This document shows positions 27,896 to 37,053 of a DNA stretch of 64,000 nucleotides, in pieces. Under the pieces are notes generated by a model. That model made no database searches. It saw only the letters and a program-made list of their open reading frames with translations, and was not told the DNA's origin. A program made the translations under genes and the position numbers. The stretch is from Pseudocitrobacter vendiensis. GTDB lineage: Bacteria; Pseudomonadota; Gammaproteobacteria; Enterobacterales; Enterobacteriaceae. Location of the stretch: positions 62,001 to 126,000 of the forward strand of contig NZ_CALSBS010000001.1 in the NCBI RefSeq assembly GCF_943590815.1, given 5' to 3'. Within the stretch, counting starts at the first letter, position 1. Every line of letters starts with the position of its first letter.

Positions 27896-29056
27896 ATGAC
27901 GCACAACCCACTGATCCCACAGAGTAAATTACCCAATCTCGGTACCACGATTTTCACGCAAATGAGTGCACTGGCGCTTAAACATCAGGCGATTAATTTG
28001 TCGCAGGGTTTCCCTGATTTTGACGGTCCGCGTTATTTACAGGAGCGACTGGCGTATCACGTTGCCGCAGGCGCGAACCAGTATGCGCCGATGACCGGCG
28101 TACAGGCGCTGCGTGAGGCCATTGCCGAAAAGACCGGCTCGCTATATGGCTACACCCCAGACGCCAATAGCGATATCACCGTGACGGCGGGCGCGACAGA
28201 AGCACTTTATGCGGCAATTACTGCCCTGGTGCGCCCAGGCGATGAGGTCATCTGTTTTGACCCGAGCTATGACAGCTATGCGCCAGCGGTGGAGCTGTCG
28301 GGTGGCGTCCTCAAGCGCATTGCATTGCAGCCGCCACATTTTCGTGTCGATTGGGCGGCGTTTCACGCATTGCTGAGCGATAAAACGCGTCTGGTTATTC
28401 TTAATACGCCGCACAATCCTTCAGCCACCGTCTGGCATGCGGCTGACTTTTCCGCACTCTGGCAGGCGATTGCGGAGCGGGAAATCTACGTGCTGAGCGA
28501 TGAAGTTTACGAACATATCTGCTTTGATACGCAGGGCCACGCCAGCGTGCTGGCGCATCCGCAACTGCGTGAACGGGCTATCGCGGTGTCCTCGTTTGGT
28601 AAAACCTATCATATGACGGGCTGGAAGGTTGGCTACTGCATTGCACCCGCGGCGATAAGCGCCGAATTGCGTAAAGTGCATCAGTATTTGACCTTTGCGG
28701 TTAATACCCCGGCGCAGCTGGCATTGGCGGATATGCTGCGCGCGCAGCCGGAGCACTATCGCCAGTTGCCCACGTTTTACCGTGAGCGACGAGATCTGTT
28801 TATTGAAGCATTGAGAGAAAGTCGACTGGAAATTCTGCCCTGTGAAGGAACCTACTTCCTGCTGGCCGATTACAGCGCTATCTCTGATATGGACGATGTG
28901 AGCTTCTGCCAGTGGCTAACCACTGAAGTGGGCGTTGCTGCTATTCCGCTATCGGTTTTTTGCGCCGATCCGTTCCCGCACAAACTTATTCGCCTGTGCT
29001 TTGCCAAGCAGGAATCGACGCTGCTGGCGGCGGCAGAACGCTTGCGCCAGCTCTGA
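27896..29056 (+). CDS. ybdL: Methionine aminotransferase, PLP-dependent
   Basis: YbdL (MtnE type) transaminates methionine with 4-methylthio-2-oxobutyrate and also accepts His and Phe. The 386-residue protein is a class I fold-type I aminotransferase. It shows LSQGFPDFDGP near 34-44, the NTPHNPSATVWH segment near 170, SDEVYEHICFD near 199 and the PLP lysine in SSFGKTYHMTGWKVGY near 238. The C-terminal R-L-C-F segment binds the substrate carboxylate. The MetJ boxes upstream agree with a role in methionine metabolism. Confidence 0.94.
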   Translation: MTHNPLIPQSKLPNLGTTIFTQMSALALKHQAINLSQGFPDFDGPRYLQERLAYHVAAGANQYAPMTGVQALREAIAEKTGSLYGYTPDANSDITVTAGATEALYAAITALVRPGDEVICFDPSYDSYAPAVELSGGVLKRIALQPPHFRVDWAAFHALLSDKTRLVILNTPHNPSATVWHAADFSALWQAIAEREIYVLSDEVYEHICFDTQGHASVLAHPQLRERAIAVSSFGKTYHMTGWKVGYCIAPAAISAELRKVHQYLTFAVNTPAQLALADMLRAQPEHYRQLPTFYRERRDLFIEALRESRLEILPCEGTYFLLADYSAISDMDDVSFCQWLTTEVGVAAIPLSVFCADPFPHKLIRLCFAKQESTLLAAAERLRQL

Positions 29057-29695
29057 TTATTTAACGGTCCAGGCCTGTGAGAAATTACGATCGCCAAACA
29101 TTTCGAGCAGGCCGTTAATTTGCTTCAGACGCAGCACTTCGTCGCTGTCCATCCCCAGTTCTTTGCTGATTCTCTCTTCATTCCAGCCCAAACGCGCCAG
29201 TTCCAGCACGATATCTGACATGGCATTAATCTGATGCCGCCCACGCGCGCGGTTATGACGCACGGTTGCTGCCATACGTGAAGGTAGCGTGGTGCTGCGA
29301 CTGTCGATACTGGTGACCGGCAGGTAGCCCTTAAACTGCTTTTTTAAACCCGCTTTGCTGCTGGCAAGCGCAAATCGATGAAATCCATCAACTATTTCGT
29401 ATTGATGGTCATTTTTTTTCATCACGACAAGCGGTTGCGTAAAACCGTCCGCCTCCAGCGATTTTTGCAGCAGCCGCTTTTCCGGCGGCGCCATGTTATT
29501 CGGGTTATAGGCGTTTGGCGTAATCTGTTCCTCTTTGACCCAAACGACACAATCAACAGGCTGATCGTTAAACGGGCTGACACCGTGCAGCGCCTGGCGA
29601 AAGTGATTGATCGCCTCTACGCGGGCGTCAAAATCAAGCGATTGTAGCCAGGTGGTCATATCATTAATTAATCGTTGTTGCACAGAATCCCCCAT
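29057..29695 (-). CDS. ybdM: ParB/sulfiredoxin-domain protein YbdM (IbrB-like)
   Basis: This 212-residue protein has a ParB-like domain. NPNNMAPPEKRLLQKSLEADGFTQPLVVMKK (read in parts) is near 77-107, and the YEIVDGFHRFALASS box, the usual ParB-domain G-x-H-R motif, is near 114-128. A helix-turn-helix-like C-terminal part follows (LARLGWNEERISKELGMDSDEVLRL). It matches E. coli YbdM and the IbrB regulators. The start overlaps the end of ybdN by 28 bp, so the two are coupled. The biochemical function is not established. Confidence 0.85.
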   Translation of the reverse strand: MGDSVQQRLINDMTTWLQSLDFDARVEAINHFRQALHGVSPFNDQPVDCVVWVKEEQITPNAYNPNNMAPPEKRLLQKSLEADGFTQPLVVMKKNDHQYEIVDGFHRFALASSKAGLKKQFKGYLPVTSIDSRSTTLPSRMAATVRHNRARGRHQINAMSDIVLELARLGWNEERISKELGMDSDEVLRLKQINGLLEMFGDRNFSQAWTVK

Positions 29696-30891
29696 TGTTG
29701 ACGTTTTTGGTGCATCCGTTCGCGGTAGCGCTGATAGTGCATAGACTTTGTCGGGCTAAAAGAGAGCGCCCGACACCAGTAGTCGTTGTTTAACATGACC
29801 TTGCAGATACGTCGCCAGGACGGGATATCTTTTGAGCCGACATCGCCCTCCTGGCTGTCCGGAATATCCTCCATGCCCTGTTTTTGATACCAGTGCAGGT
29901 AGACCGCGATTTTATTGCGATAATGTTCGGCGGTGGTTTGCGGCATGCTTTGCAGCAGAAACATCGCGTAGCTGCGCCAGGTGTGATGCGCGGGCTTTTC
30001 GAGTTTTCGGTGACCGTAAAACTGATTGTCGCGCCCGGCGTATACCCCGCCGCTGTGTACGCCGCTCACACGCTGACACATAGCGGCCCAGCGTTCCGGC
30101 TCCAGCACATGATAGAGCCACAGCCCCTGGCGCTGTTCCGGCCCGAAGGGTTCACAAATGCGCATATTGCGGGGTGGTACGCCTGCCTGATACATCAGGT
30201 TATACAACGGGTTGTAACAGTGCTTTGTGCGCGCGAACCACGTCCAGATATCCGCTGTTTTCCAGTCGTACAGAGGATAAACATTCCAGGCATGGCCCCC
30301 GGGTGCGGCAGTTGTCCAGGGTTTGTCATCGGCAAAACGTTGCTTGCGTTGTGAAGAAATGGTCAGGAATCGGTTATAGGATTCATCGGCGCGGATCCCA
30401 ATCAGCATGGCTGCCGGGCGCTGCTGTGAAAACCACTCCGCAAAGCTTTGCACAAAGCTTTCGAAAGTGCAGCCCTGATGATAAAACGGAAATATTGTCG
30501 GGTCGGTTATCGCGCCTTCTGGGGGCTGCCGTACCCATTGTGCGCCGGGTTCCCAGCATTGCCATTCGGGTTCAAACTGGGTAAGGGCATTTTGTGTAGT
30601 AAGGGGAATCGCCACCCAATAGAAATTCTCGATAACATCCTGATAGAGATCGCGCATGCGTTCGCAATGGGTGATGGTACTGGAAAACTGCGCCTCCCAG
30701 TCGATAAAGAGGACGCTGATTTTCTTGCCCATTTCTCGCGCCAGTAGCGCGGTAATATGGAGCATGACCGTGGAATCTTTACCGCCAGAGAATGAGACGC
30801 AAACACGGGGAAAATTCTGTAAGGCCCAGGCTGCGCGATGCTGGCTGGCTTCCAGCACAGTACAGGATAATGGGACCTTTGATAACGACAT
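29668..30891 (-). CDS. ybdN: PAPS-reductase-like PP-loop protein YbdN (IbrA-like)
   Basis: The 407-residue product has the ATP pyrophosphatase PP-loop VSFSGGKDSTVML near 32-44, the mark of PAPS reductase/DndC-type enzymes, and conserved aromatic and Cys residues further on (HQGCTFESFVQSF, TKHCYNPLYNLMYQAGVPPRNMRICEPF). Relatives IbrA and DndC act as pairs with ParB-like partners, as here with ybdM. I start at the ATG at 30891, nine bases after AAGGA, rather than the TTG at 30900. Whether it activates sulfate, a nucleotide or DNA is unknown. Confidence 0.85.
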   Translation of the reverse strand: MSLSKVPLSCTVLEASQHRAAWALQNFPRVCVSFSGGKDSTVMLHITALLAREMGKKISVLFIDWEAQFSSTITHCERMRDLYQDVIENFYWVAIPLTTQNALTQFEPEWQCWEPGAQWVRQPPEGAITDPTIFPFYHQGCTFESFVQSFAEWFSQQRPAAMLIGIRADESYNRFLTISSQRKQRFADDKPWTTAAPGGHAWNVYPLYDWKTADIWTWFARTKHCYNPLYNLMYQAGVPPRNMRICEPFGPEQRQGLWLYHVLEPERWAAMCQRVSGVHSGGVYAGRDNQFYGHRKLEKPAHHTWRSYAMFLLQSMPQTTAEHYRNKIAVYLHWYQKQGMEDIPDSQEGDVGSKDIPSWRRICKVMLNNDYWCRALSFSPTKSMHYQRYRERMHQKRQQWGILCNND

Positions 30892-31044
30892 TGTCGGCAA
30901 TCCTTGCGAAATAGGTAATATGATTTTTTACTATCATATAACGACAAGGATGCCGAAGGTAATATTTTAATTAATGGTTACCGTAAGATACATTTGTTGC
31001 AGGGGATGTATTCTGGATAAGAATACATACCCACAATCAATTTA

Positions 31045-31956
31045 TTAAAGTGATTTATTGTTTGTCGCAATTTTTTCTATCACTTTGGCAAATGATGGCG
31101 TATTCATCGACGAACGATTATAGATAGTATATATCATTATCGAAGGTAATGGTTCAGGCGTGATAATCTCTTTGAGCTTACTGTTTTCACCCAAATAATC
31201 GAAAAGTTCACGCGGAATGATGCCAATTAAATCGGTTTTCTGAATAATGTTGACCATACCAATAAGTGAATTAGTGCGTAATCCTGTGCGCCTTCCCTGG
31301 TACTGTTCATCTACTTCTGACTGATAACCTTTAATGCCGGGTTCGTCCGTCGTGTAAGTTGCGAAACGTTCAAGAAGAATCTCTTCCCGCGTTGCCTGTT
31401 CCCCCAAACGAGGGTGATCCTCGCGGCAGACTAAAACCGTCGGCACCTCTTTAAAAGGTTCGCAGACCACCGAACGGTTAATGATAGGCGAGGTGCTTAA
31501 AACCAAATCTGCCTTTCTGTAACTCATTAAATCTTCTATGTTATCGGATGTTGCGACGTAATCGTAATGGGCGACTTCAATGCTGGGGTCGTCCAGCAAA
31601 TGTGTCACGATATTGATAATAGGGCCAGAGATGAAAATTTGCGGGCCATAAATGACAAAGCGTTTCGTGAGCTCTGAATGGCTCATGATATTGATGGTTT
31701 TTTCCAGCTGATTCAGGTTATCCGCGAGGTGATGATGCAGATTAACGCCAACCGTAGTCGGCGTGATCCCTTTGCCGGAACGCACGAACAATGGGTCGTT
31801 GAGCTGAATGCGCAAGCGCTGTAATGACTGGCTGACGGCGGACGGGGTAATAAACAGCGTCTCGGCGGCTTTACTGATGCTGAGATGTTGATAAATGCAT
31901 TCAAAAATAACTAATAAGTTAAGATCGAATCGCTTTAGATCATAGAGGTTAGCCAT
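31045..31956 (-). CDS. ybdO: LysR-family transcriptional regulator YbdO
   Basis: This 303-residue protein has a LysR winged helix near residues 9-67 (LNLLVIFECIYQHLSISKAAETLFITPSAVSQSL is the helix-turn-helix region) and a ligand-binding domain in the rest. It corresponds to E. coli YbdO (also called CitR). It lies between ybdN and dsbG as in E. coli. The regulated genes are not evident. The second LysR gene of the window, at 50426-51379, is a related sequence. The upstream stretch up to dsbG is AT-rich. Confidence 0.9.
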   Translation of the reverse strand: MANLYDLKRFDLNLLVIFECIYQHLSISKAAETLFITPSAVSQSLQRLRIQLNDPLFVRSGKGITPTTVGVNLHHHLADNLNQLEKTINIMSHSELTKRFVIYGPQIFISGPIINIVTHLLDDPSIEVAHYDYVATSDNIEDLMSYRKADLVLSTSPIINRSVVCEPFKEVPTVLVCREDHPRLGEQATREEILLERFATYTTDEPGIKGYQSEVDEQYQGRRTGLRTNSLIGMVNIIQKTDLIGIIPRELFDYLGENSKLKEIITPEPLPSIMIYTIYNRSSMNTPSFAKVIEKIATNNKSL

Positions 31957-32159
31957 TATGTTGTCCTTGTTTCGGCGCAGGCTGCAGTGAAGGCACCATT
32001 GCGCTCCTGTACCGCGAAGATTATTAACATTCCATGTTTTCGTAAAACTAAAAGCACCTTACATCCTGACTTAATATATATCAGAAAATAGTGTTTTACT
32101 ACTGATCCTAGAAAACAAGGTGATTGATATTTTATTTTTATACAATCACCTTGCGTTAA

Positions 32160-32906
32160 TTACTCTTCGCCCATCATGACCTTCAATTTTTGGGCATCAG
32201 GCAGGCCGACGACCTGCTGTAACTGGCCTTCTTTATTCATATAGTAAATGGCTGGGGTGACGTTTGCGCCCAGGTCATCCATCAGTTTTTGGTTTTCATT
32301 TAACGTGCGCATCGCATCGGCAGCGGGCGTAGCGGGCAGCGTGAGCTTCAGTTTTCCACCGGATTGCTCATAGTCATGCCAGGTTTTGGCGGGATCTTTC
32401 GTCGCCAGGATTGCGGCGGCGGTGTCCGGGCTTTCAGGCTTGATGACGCCAACCAGCAGCGTACGAAGTTGAACTTTTCCTGAATCTACCCACGGGCGCG
32501 CCTGTTGCCAGAACTGTTTGCAATACGGGCAGAAGGGATCGGCGAAAACATACAGAATGATCGGCGCATCTTTTTTACCGTCCAGTAACCACGTGCTTTT
32601 TTCCATACGCTTCCACATTTCCTGCCCGGCCGGGGTATAAATCTCTTTCTGGAACAACTGCTCGCTGAGATTTTGCCCTTTCTCATCATACATATAGCCG
32701 GAAATGGCGTGTTTGCCGTCTGGTGTCACGTAGATAGCCACGCCCATATCCTGATATTTACCGAGATAGCCTTTCATGCCTGCGGGCGCATCAAACGGCT
32801 TTATGATGGTAATACCCTGTTTTTCGATGGCTTTTACCGGGGCAGGGAGTTCTTCCGCATGGGCGAGCAAAGGGAGGAGAGTAAGGAGTAAAGAACGTTT
32901 TAGCAT
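32160..32906 (-). CDS. dsbG: Periplasmic thiol:disulfide isomerase/chaperone DsbG
   Basis: DsbG is a periplasmic V-shaped dimer that protects single cysteines from over-oxidation with electrons from DsbD. The 248-residue precursor has a short signal peptide ([14 protein letters not shown]) and an N-terminal dimerisation domain. A thioredoxin fold follows with active-site CPYC at 126-129 in [13 protein letters not shown], and a cis-Pro near NVTPAIYY completes the site. In E. coli dsbG is activated by OxyR. An OxyR-like half-site pair lies 49-63 bp upstream of the start, and ahpC is divergent. Confidence 0.96.
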   Translation of the reverse strand: MLKRSLLLTLLPLLAHAEELPAPVKAIEKQGITIIKPFDAPAGMKGYLGKYQDMGVAIYVTPDGKHAISGYMYDEKGQNLSEQLFQKEIYTPAGQEMWKRMEKSTWLLDGKKDAPIILYVFADPFCPYCKQFWQQARPWVDSGKVQLRTLLVGVIKPESPDTAAAILATKDPAKTWHDYEQSGGKLKLTLPATPAADAMRTLNENQKLMDDLGANVTPAIYYMNKEGQLQQVVGLPDAQKLKVMMGEE

Positions 32907-32943
32907 AGAAAATCTCTGTAAAATCAGTCCGTAAGATGAAAGG

Positions 32944-32980
32944 AATGGTGTAGCCTATCACAACCATAGATAAGACCAAC
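32944..32980. promoter_or_regulatory. OxyR-like site in the dsbG/ahpC gap
   Basis: The inner half-sites CTAT-N7-ATAG are exact at 32955-32969. The outer tetranucleotides of the full OxyR pattern (ATAG and CTAT) are poorly matched (AATG and CAAC). The site is 75 bp from a predicted rightward transcript start at 33026 and upstream of dsbG, so it could serve either direction. Confidence 0.5.
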
Positions 32981-32990
32981 CGAGGGTGGA

Positions 32991-33019
32991 TTGCCCTTTA
33001 AAGGGTAGGGTGATGTAAT
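32991..33019 (+). promoter_or_regulatory. Predicted sigma-70 promoter of a possible small RNA
   Basis: TTGCCC (32991-32996) and TGTAAT (33014-33019) are separated by exactly 17 bp; the -10 box matches 5 of 6 consensus positions. It points rightward and would start a transcript near 33026. Confidence 0.4.
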
Positions 33020-33025
33020 CCCCTG

Positions 33026-33140
33026 GCTGTTACAACCTTTGTTAAGGTAATGTAGAGCGCAACATATAGCCAGCCTGGCTGGCGCTGAATCCACCGACGG
33101 GTGTTCAGGTAACGGGGCCGCCTGAAGAGGGGGCCTTTTT
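33026..33140 (+). ncRNA. Candidate small RNA or attenuated leader upstream of ahpC
   Basis: A possible transcript of about 115 nt would run from the promoter at 32991-33019 to a terminator-like hairpin. The terminator stem is GGCCGCCT (33116-33123) against AGGGGGCC (33128-33135), seven pairs with one G-G mismatch and a GAAG loop, followed by TTTTT. An inner hairpin, GCCAGC-CTG-GCTGGC, lies at 33069-33083. There is no open reading frame of note. It could be an independent sRNA or an early-terminated transcript of a distal ahpC promoter. I recognise no known RNA family here. Confidence 0.35.
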
Positions 33141-33234
33141 ACGTTACGCGGATTTTTACGGGAAAGGGGCGTTTTGTGCCTTACCCATTTTCAGGTTCAC
33201 AATGTTGTCTTGAGTCGGTTGTAAGGTAACGCTT

Positions 33235-33271
33235 ATTGATTTGATAATGGAAACGCATTGGCCCTATCAAC
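33235..33271. promoter_or_regulatory. OxyR site of the ahpC promoter
   Basis: Four tetranucleotides spaced by seven bases (ATTG, AATG, ATTG, CAAC) lie 48-84 bp before the ahpC start. The stretch around TTGATAATGGAAACGCATT closely resembles the known OxyR-bound region of E. coli ahpC. Individual half-sites are degenerate, as in E. coli. Confidence 0.65.
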
Positions 33272-33318
33272 CAAATTTCGTTAACTTACAACTCAACGAA
33301 AACACGGAGGAAGTATAG

Positions 33319-33882
33319 ATGTCCTTAATCAACACTAAAATCAAACCTTTCAAAAACCAGGCATTCAAAAACGGCGAATTCATCGAAGTCACCGAAAAAG
33401 ATACCGAAGGTCGCTGGAGCGTATTCTTCTTCTATCCGGCTGACTTTACCTTCGTTTGCCCGACTGAACTGGGCGACGTAGCAGACCACTACGAAGAACT
33501 GCAGAAACTGGGCGTAGACGTGTACTCTGTTTCTACCGACACCCACTTCACCCACAAAGCATGGCACAGCAGCTCTGAAACTATCGCGAAAATCAAATAC
33601 GCGATGATCGGTGACCCGACTGGCGCCCTGACCCGTAACTTCGAAAACATGCGTGAAGATGAAGGTCTGGCTGACCGTGCGACCTTCGTAGTTGACCCGC
33701 AGGGTATCATCCAGGCTATCGAAGTTACCGCTGAAGGCATTGGCCGTGACGCATCTGACCTGCTGCGTAAAATCAAAGCAGCACAGTACGTTGCTTCTCA
33801 CCCAGGCGAAGTTTGCCCGGCTAAATGGAAAGAAGGCGAAGCAACTCTGGCTCCGTCCTTAGATCTGGTCGGCAAAATCTAA
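33319..33882 (+). CDS. ahpC: Alkyl hydroperoxide reductase peroxiredoxin subunit
   Basis: AhpC is a typical 2-Cys peroxiredoxin that reduces hydrogen peroxide, organic peroxides and peroxynitrite, and is recycled by AhpF. The 187-residue product has peroxidatic Cys47 in FTFVCPTE and resolving Cys166 in GEVCPAKW, and is nearly the same as the E. coli protein. The ribosome binding site GGAGGA is strong, and codon use is highly biased (CTG, GAA, GTT), as expected for a very abundant protein. ahpF follows after a REP element and a terminator. Confidence 0.99.
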   Translation: MSLINTKIKPFKNQAFKNGEFIEVTEKDTEGRWSVFFFYPADFTFVCPTELGDVADHYEELQKLGVDVYSVSTDTHFTHKAWHSSSETIAKIKYAMIGDPTGALTRNFENMREDEGLADRATFVVDPQGIIQAIEVTAEGIGRDASDLLRKIKAAQYVASHPGEVCPAKWKEGEATLAPSLDLVGKI

Positions 33883-33889
33883 GTCTTTA

Positions 33890-33958
33890 TTGCCCGGCGG
33901 CGCGACGCTTGCACGGGCCTACAAATGTAGGCCGGGTAAACGCAGTGCCACCCGGCAA
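33890..33958. repeat. BIME between ahpC and ahpF
   Basis: Two inverted REP-like units are visible: TTGCCCGGCGGCGC and ACGGGCCTAC, then GTAGGCCGGGTAAACGC and GCCACCCGGCAACC. They lie directly after ahpC and before its terminator. Confidence 0.85.
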
Positions 33959-33960
33959 CC

Positions 33961-33985
33961 AACGGGTGCATAGCACCCGTTTTTC
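33961..33985 (+). terminator. Intrinsic terminator after ahpC
   Basis: AACGGGTGC and GCACCCGTT form a perfect 9-bp stem around ATA, followed by TTTTC. It lies about 80 bp after the ahpC stop and 90 bp before ahpF, and would lower AhpF synthesis relative to AhpC. Confidence 0.8.
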
Positions 33986-34074
33986 TTCCCCTCACGCACT
34001 ATGATGCAAGTTGCATCCAGGCCGCCCGAATGAGGCAGCTTGCATGATGATGTATTTAGCCCAGGAGATTAACA

Positions 34075-35640
34075 ATGCTCGACACCAACATGAAAACCCA
34101 GCTCAAAGCCTATCTTGAAAAGCTGACCAAACCTGTTGAGCTGATTGCCACGCTGGATGACAGCGCCAAATCGGCAGAAATCAAGGAACTGCTGGCTGAG
34201 ATTGCTGAACTGTCAGATAAAGTGACCTTTAAAGAAGATAACACGCTGGCCGTTCGTAAACCGTCGTTCCTGATTACCAACCCGGGTTCCCACCAGGGCC
34301 CGCGTTTTGCCGGCTCCCCGTTGGGGCATGAGTTCACCTCGCTGGTACTGGCGCTGCTGTGGACCGGCGGTCATCCGTCGAAAGAAGCACAGTCTCTGCT
34401 GGAGCAGATCCGTAATATCGACGGCGATTTTGAATTCGAAACCTATTACTCGCTCTCCTGCCACAACTGCCCGGACGTGGTGCAGGCGCTGAACCTGATG
34501 AGCGTGCTGAACCCGCGCATCAAGCACACGGCGATTGATGGCGGCACCTATCAGAACGAAATTACCGAACGTAATGTGATGGGCGTTCCGGCAGTGTTCG
34601 TGAATGGTCAGGAATTTGGTCAGGGTCGTATGACGCTGACGGAGATCGTGGCCAAAATCGATACCGGTGCGGAAAAACGCGCAGCGGAAGAATTGAGCAC
34701 CCGTGATGCTTATGACGTGCTGATCGTCGGTTCCGGCCCATCCGGTGCAGCCGCAGCTGTCTATTCAGCACGTAAAGGTATCCGTACCGGCCTGATGGGC
34801 GAACGGTTTGGCGGTCAGGTACTCGATACCGTTGATATTGAAAACTATATCTCCGTACCGAAAACTGAAGGTCAGAAACTGGCTGGCGCACTGAAAGCCC
34901 ACGTCACTGAGTATGATGTTGACGTGATTGATAGCCAGAGTGCTTCGAAACTGATTCCGGCGGCGCAGGAAGGCGGCTTACACCAGATTGAAACTGCGTC
35001 TGGCGCCGTACTGAAAGCGCGCAGCATCATCATCGCGACCGGTGCAAAATGGCGCAACATGAACGTGCCGGGTGAAGATCAGTATCGCACCAAAGGCGTA
35101 ACCTATTGCCCGCACTGCGACGGCCCGCTGTTTAAAGGCAAACGCGTCGCGGTTATCGGTGGCGGTAACTCCGGTGTGGAAGCGGCAATCGACCTGGCGG
35201 GCGTGGTTGAACACGTGACTCTGCTGGAATTTGCCCCGGAAATGAAAGCGGATCAGGTTCTGCAGGATAAAGTTCGCAGCCTGAAAAACGTCGATATCAT
35301 TCTGAACGCGCAAACCACGGAAGTAAAAGGCGACGGCAGCAAAGTGACCGGCCTGGAATACCGTGACCGTGTAAGCGGCGATACGCATCAGGTAGAACTG
35401 GCGGGGATCTTCGTTCAGATCGGTCTGCTGCCAAATACTACCTGGCTGGAAGGCGCGATTGAGCGCAACCGGATGGGTGAAATCATCATCGATGCGAAAT
35501 GTGAAACCAGCGTCAAAGGCGTCTTTGCCGCGGGTGACTGCACCACCGTTCCGTACAAACAGATTATCATCGCCGCAGGCGAAGGCGCGAAAGCGTCACT
35601 CAGCGCCTTTGATTATCTGATTCGTACGAAAACGGCATAA
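34075..35640 (+). CDS. ahpF: Alkyl hydroperoxide reductase flavoprotein subunit
   Basis: AhpF passes electrons from NADH through FAD and two CxxC centres to AhpC. The 521-residue product equals the E. coli length. The N-terminal tandem thioredoxin folds carry Cys129-HN-Cys132. The FAD GxGxxG segment is [18 protein letters not shown] near 218-235. The second redox centre is YCPHCDG (near 344-350), and the NADH-binding [11 protein letters not shown] follows. The C-terminal [16 protein letters not shown] is conserved. The ribosome binding site is AGGAG. It ends in a strong terminator shared with the convergent uspG gap. Confidence 0.99.
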   Translation: MLDTNMKTQLKAYLEKLTKPVELIATLDDSAKSAEIKELLAEIAELSDKVTFKEDNTLAVRKPSFLITNPGSHQGPRFAGSPLGHEFTSLVLALLWTGGHPSKEAQSLLEQIRNIDGDFEFETYYSLSCHNCPDVVQALNLMSVLNPRIKHTAIDGGTYQNEITERNVMGVPAVFVNGQEFGQGRMTLTEIVAKIDTGAEKRAAEELSTRDAYDVLIVGSGPSGAAAAVYSARKGIRTGLMGERFGGQVLDTVDIENYISVPKTEGQKLAGALKAHVTEYDVDVIDSQSASKLIPAAQEGGLHQIETASGAVLKARSIIIATGAKWRNMNVPGEDQYRTKGVTYCPHCDGPLFKGKRVAVIGGGNSGVEAAIDLAGVVEHVTLLEFAPEMKADQVLQDKVRSLKNVDIILNAQTTEVKGDGSKVTGLEYRDRVSGDTHQVELAGIFVQIGLLPNTTWLEGAIERNRMGEIIIDAKCETSVKGVFAAGDCTTVPYKQIIIAAGEGAKASLSAFDYLIRTKTA

Positions 35641-35679
35641 AAAAAGAAGTAAGACGACACCTGCAAAAAGAAAAAAGGG

Positions 35680-35698
35680 TACCGAAAGGTAGCCTCTT
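35680..35698. repeat. Left 19-bp copy of a duplicated terminator arm
   Basis: TACCGAAAGGTAGCCTCTT here is identical to 35852-35870. It is the loop and right arm of the ahpF terminator; its own left arm is damaged. The two copies flank a BIME. Confidence 0.85.
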
Positions 35699-35713
35699 GA
35701 GAAAAACGTAGAA

Positions 35714-35816
<103 letters not shown>

Positions 35817-35844
35817 GAACAACGCGCACTTTGTCAGCAAGCTG

Positions 35845-35879
35845 AAGAGGCTACCGAAAGGTAGCCTCTTTTTTTTTAT
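35845..35879 (+). terminator. Strong intrinsic terminator after ahpF
   Basis: AAGAGGCTACC and GGTAGCCTCTT form a perfect 11-bp stem with a GAAA tetraloop, followed by a run of nine T residues. It overlaps the end of the convergent uspG gene. Confidence 0.93.
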
Positions 35880-36304
35880 CTCACTACCATCACCGGGACA
35901 TGGGCGTGGCGAATAACGCTGGAGGCATTCGAGCCCAGCAGGTGCGTGGAGATGGACGGGTTACGGGAACCGATAACCACCACGTCCGCTTTCAGTTCTT
36001 CAGCAAGCTCGTTCACCACGTCGCGAACGCTGCCGATGCGCACGTGCAGTTTCAGGCGCTCGGGGTCGATACTGAAGTGGCTTTTCATCGTTTCTAAGCG
36101 GTTGATCGCTTCCTGATGAAGATGTTCTTCAAAGCGACGCACATCCGCCGCGAAACGGCTCATGGTGTAGCTGGCCGAACCGGGAAGTACGTGGAGCAGA
36201 TGAATGATCCCATCCTGCTGCGCCAGAAATTCAGCGTGAGCGATAGCCTTATCACTCAATTCCATCTCGAATACGTCAACGGGCATAATGATTGTCTTGT
36301 ACAT
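35876..36304 (-). CDS. uspG: Universal stress protein G
   Basis: UspG (UspF-like subgroup) is a cytoplasmic nucleotide-binding stress protein. The 142-residue product has the Usp fold with the ATP-type motif [22 protein letters not shown] near the C-terminus (read as GSRN...GSNAS). I choose the internal ATG at 36304 because AGGAGG lies seven bases before it. The in-frame ATG at 36310 would be only one base from that site. The chosen start also gives the E. coli length (142). The gene ybdR, which neighbours uspG in E. coli, is absent here. Confidence 0.93.
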   Translation of the reverse strand: MYKTIIMPVDVFEMELSDKAIAHAEFLAQQDGIIHLLHVLPGSASYTMSRFAADVRRFEEHLHQEAINRLETMKSHFSIDPERLKLHVRIGSVRDVVNELAEELKADVVVIGSRNPSISTHLLGSNASSVIRHAHVPVMVVR

Positions 36305-36447
36305 ATGCATTCCTCCTTGTCTCTGTATTTGATATCAAAGCATATTATGGCTTTTTAGTTTGTCATTGATATCTCAAATTTATCGTTCGCTGGGTGGAAG
36401 GGTGTAAAGTTTTTTCAATCTCACCAGATACCGCCGCCAGAAACAGA

Positions 36448-36471
36448 AAGAGGATGCCGGGGCATCCTCTT
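36448..36471 (-). terminator. Terminator-like hairpin after rnk
   Basis: AAGAGGATGCC and GGCATCCTCTT form an 11-bp stem just beyond the rnk stop. On the minus strand it is followed by TCTGTTTC, a weak U-tract. Confidence 0.7.
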
Positions 36472-36483
36472 AATTCATCGCAA

Positions 36484-36894
36484 TTAGCGTTGGTAATCAC
36501 CGGCTGCTTCCGGCTGGTAGAGCAGTTCCAGCACCTCGAGATGCGTGGACGTGCCGCCGGGGAGTTCCCAGTGAATCGTGCTACCAACGCGCAGGCCAAT
36601 CAGCGCCGCGCCCACCGGGGCCAGCACGGAAAGCTGCGTGTTGCTGTCTGTCATTTGCGTAGGAAATACCAGAGTTCGCACGCGCTCTTCGCCGCTGGTC
36701 AGATCGCGAAATCTCACCTGGCTGTTCATGCTCACGACATCAGGTGGAACCTGTTCCGGCGGGCACATTTGCGCGCGGTCCAGTTCGTCGTTCAGCGCGC
36801 CAGCCACCGGAGAGTTTGCGTAAGCAGGCAGTTCCAGCAGTCTGTCGATACGCTCCGCATCGAACTCATTAATGATGATGGCAGGTCTGGTCAT
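36484..36894 (-). CDS. rnk: Regulator of nucleoside diphosphate kinase, GreA/GreB-fold protein
   Basis: Rnk binds RNA polymerase near the secondary channel and is linked to nucleotide pools and elongation. The 136-residue product has an N-terminal coiled region and the C-terminal GreA-like FKBP domain with [25 protein letters not shown] near 88-112. It has the E. coli length and lies upstream of uspG as an independent unit. Confidence 0.93.
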   Translation of the reverse strand: MTRPAIIINEFDAERIDRLLELPAYANSPVAGALNDELDRAQMCPPEQVPPDVVSMNSQVRFRDLTSGEERVRTLVFPTQMTDSNTQLSVLAPVGAALIGLRVGSTIHWELPGGTSTHLEVLELLYQPEAAGDYQR

Positions 36895-37053
36895 AGTTAC
36901 TCCATGTCGTTCCAGAAACGTCTATCCAAAAGAAAACCCTCACCGCCAGCGGCAAGGGTTCATCTCACACCATCATACGCATTCAATCATCAGGTTTGAA
37001 GTGATACAACGCACATTCAATCACTGAAAATTATCGATTTATCTCGATTATTG

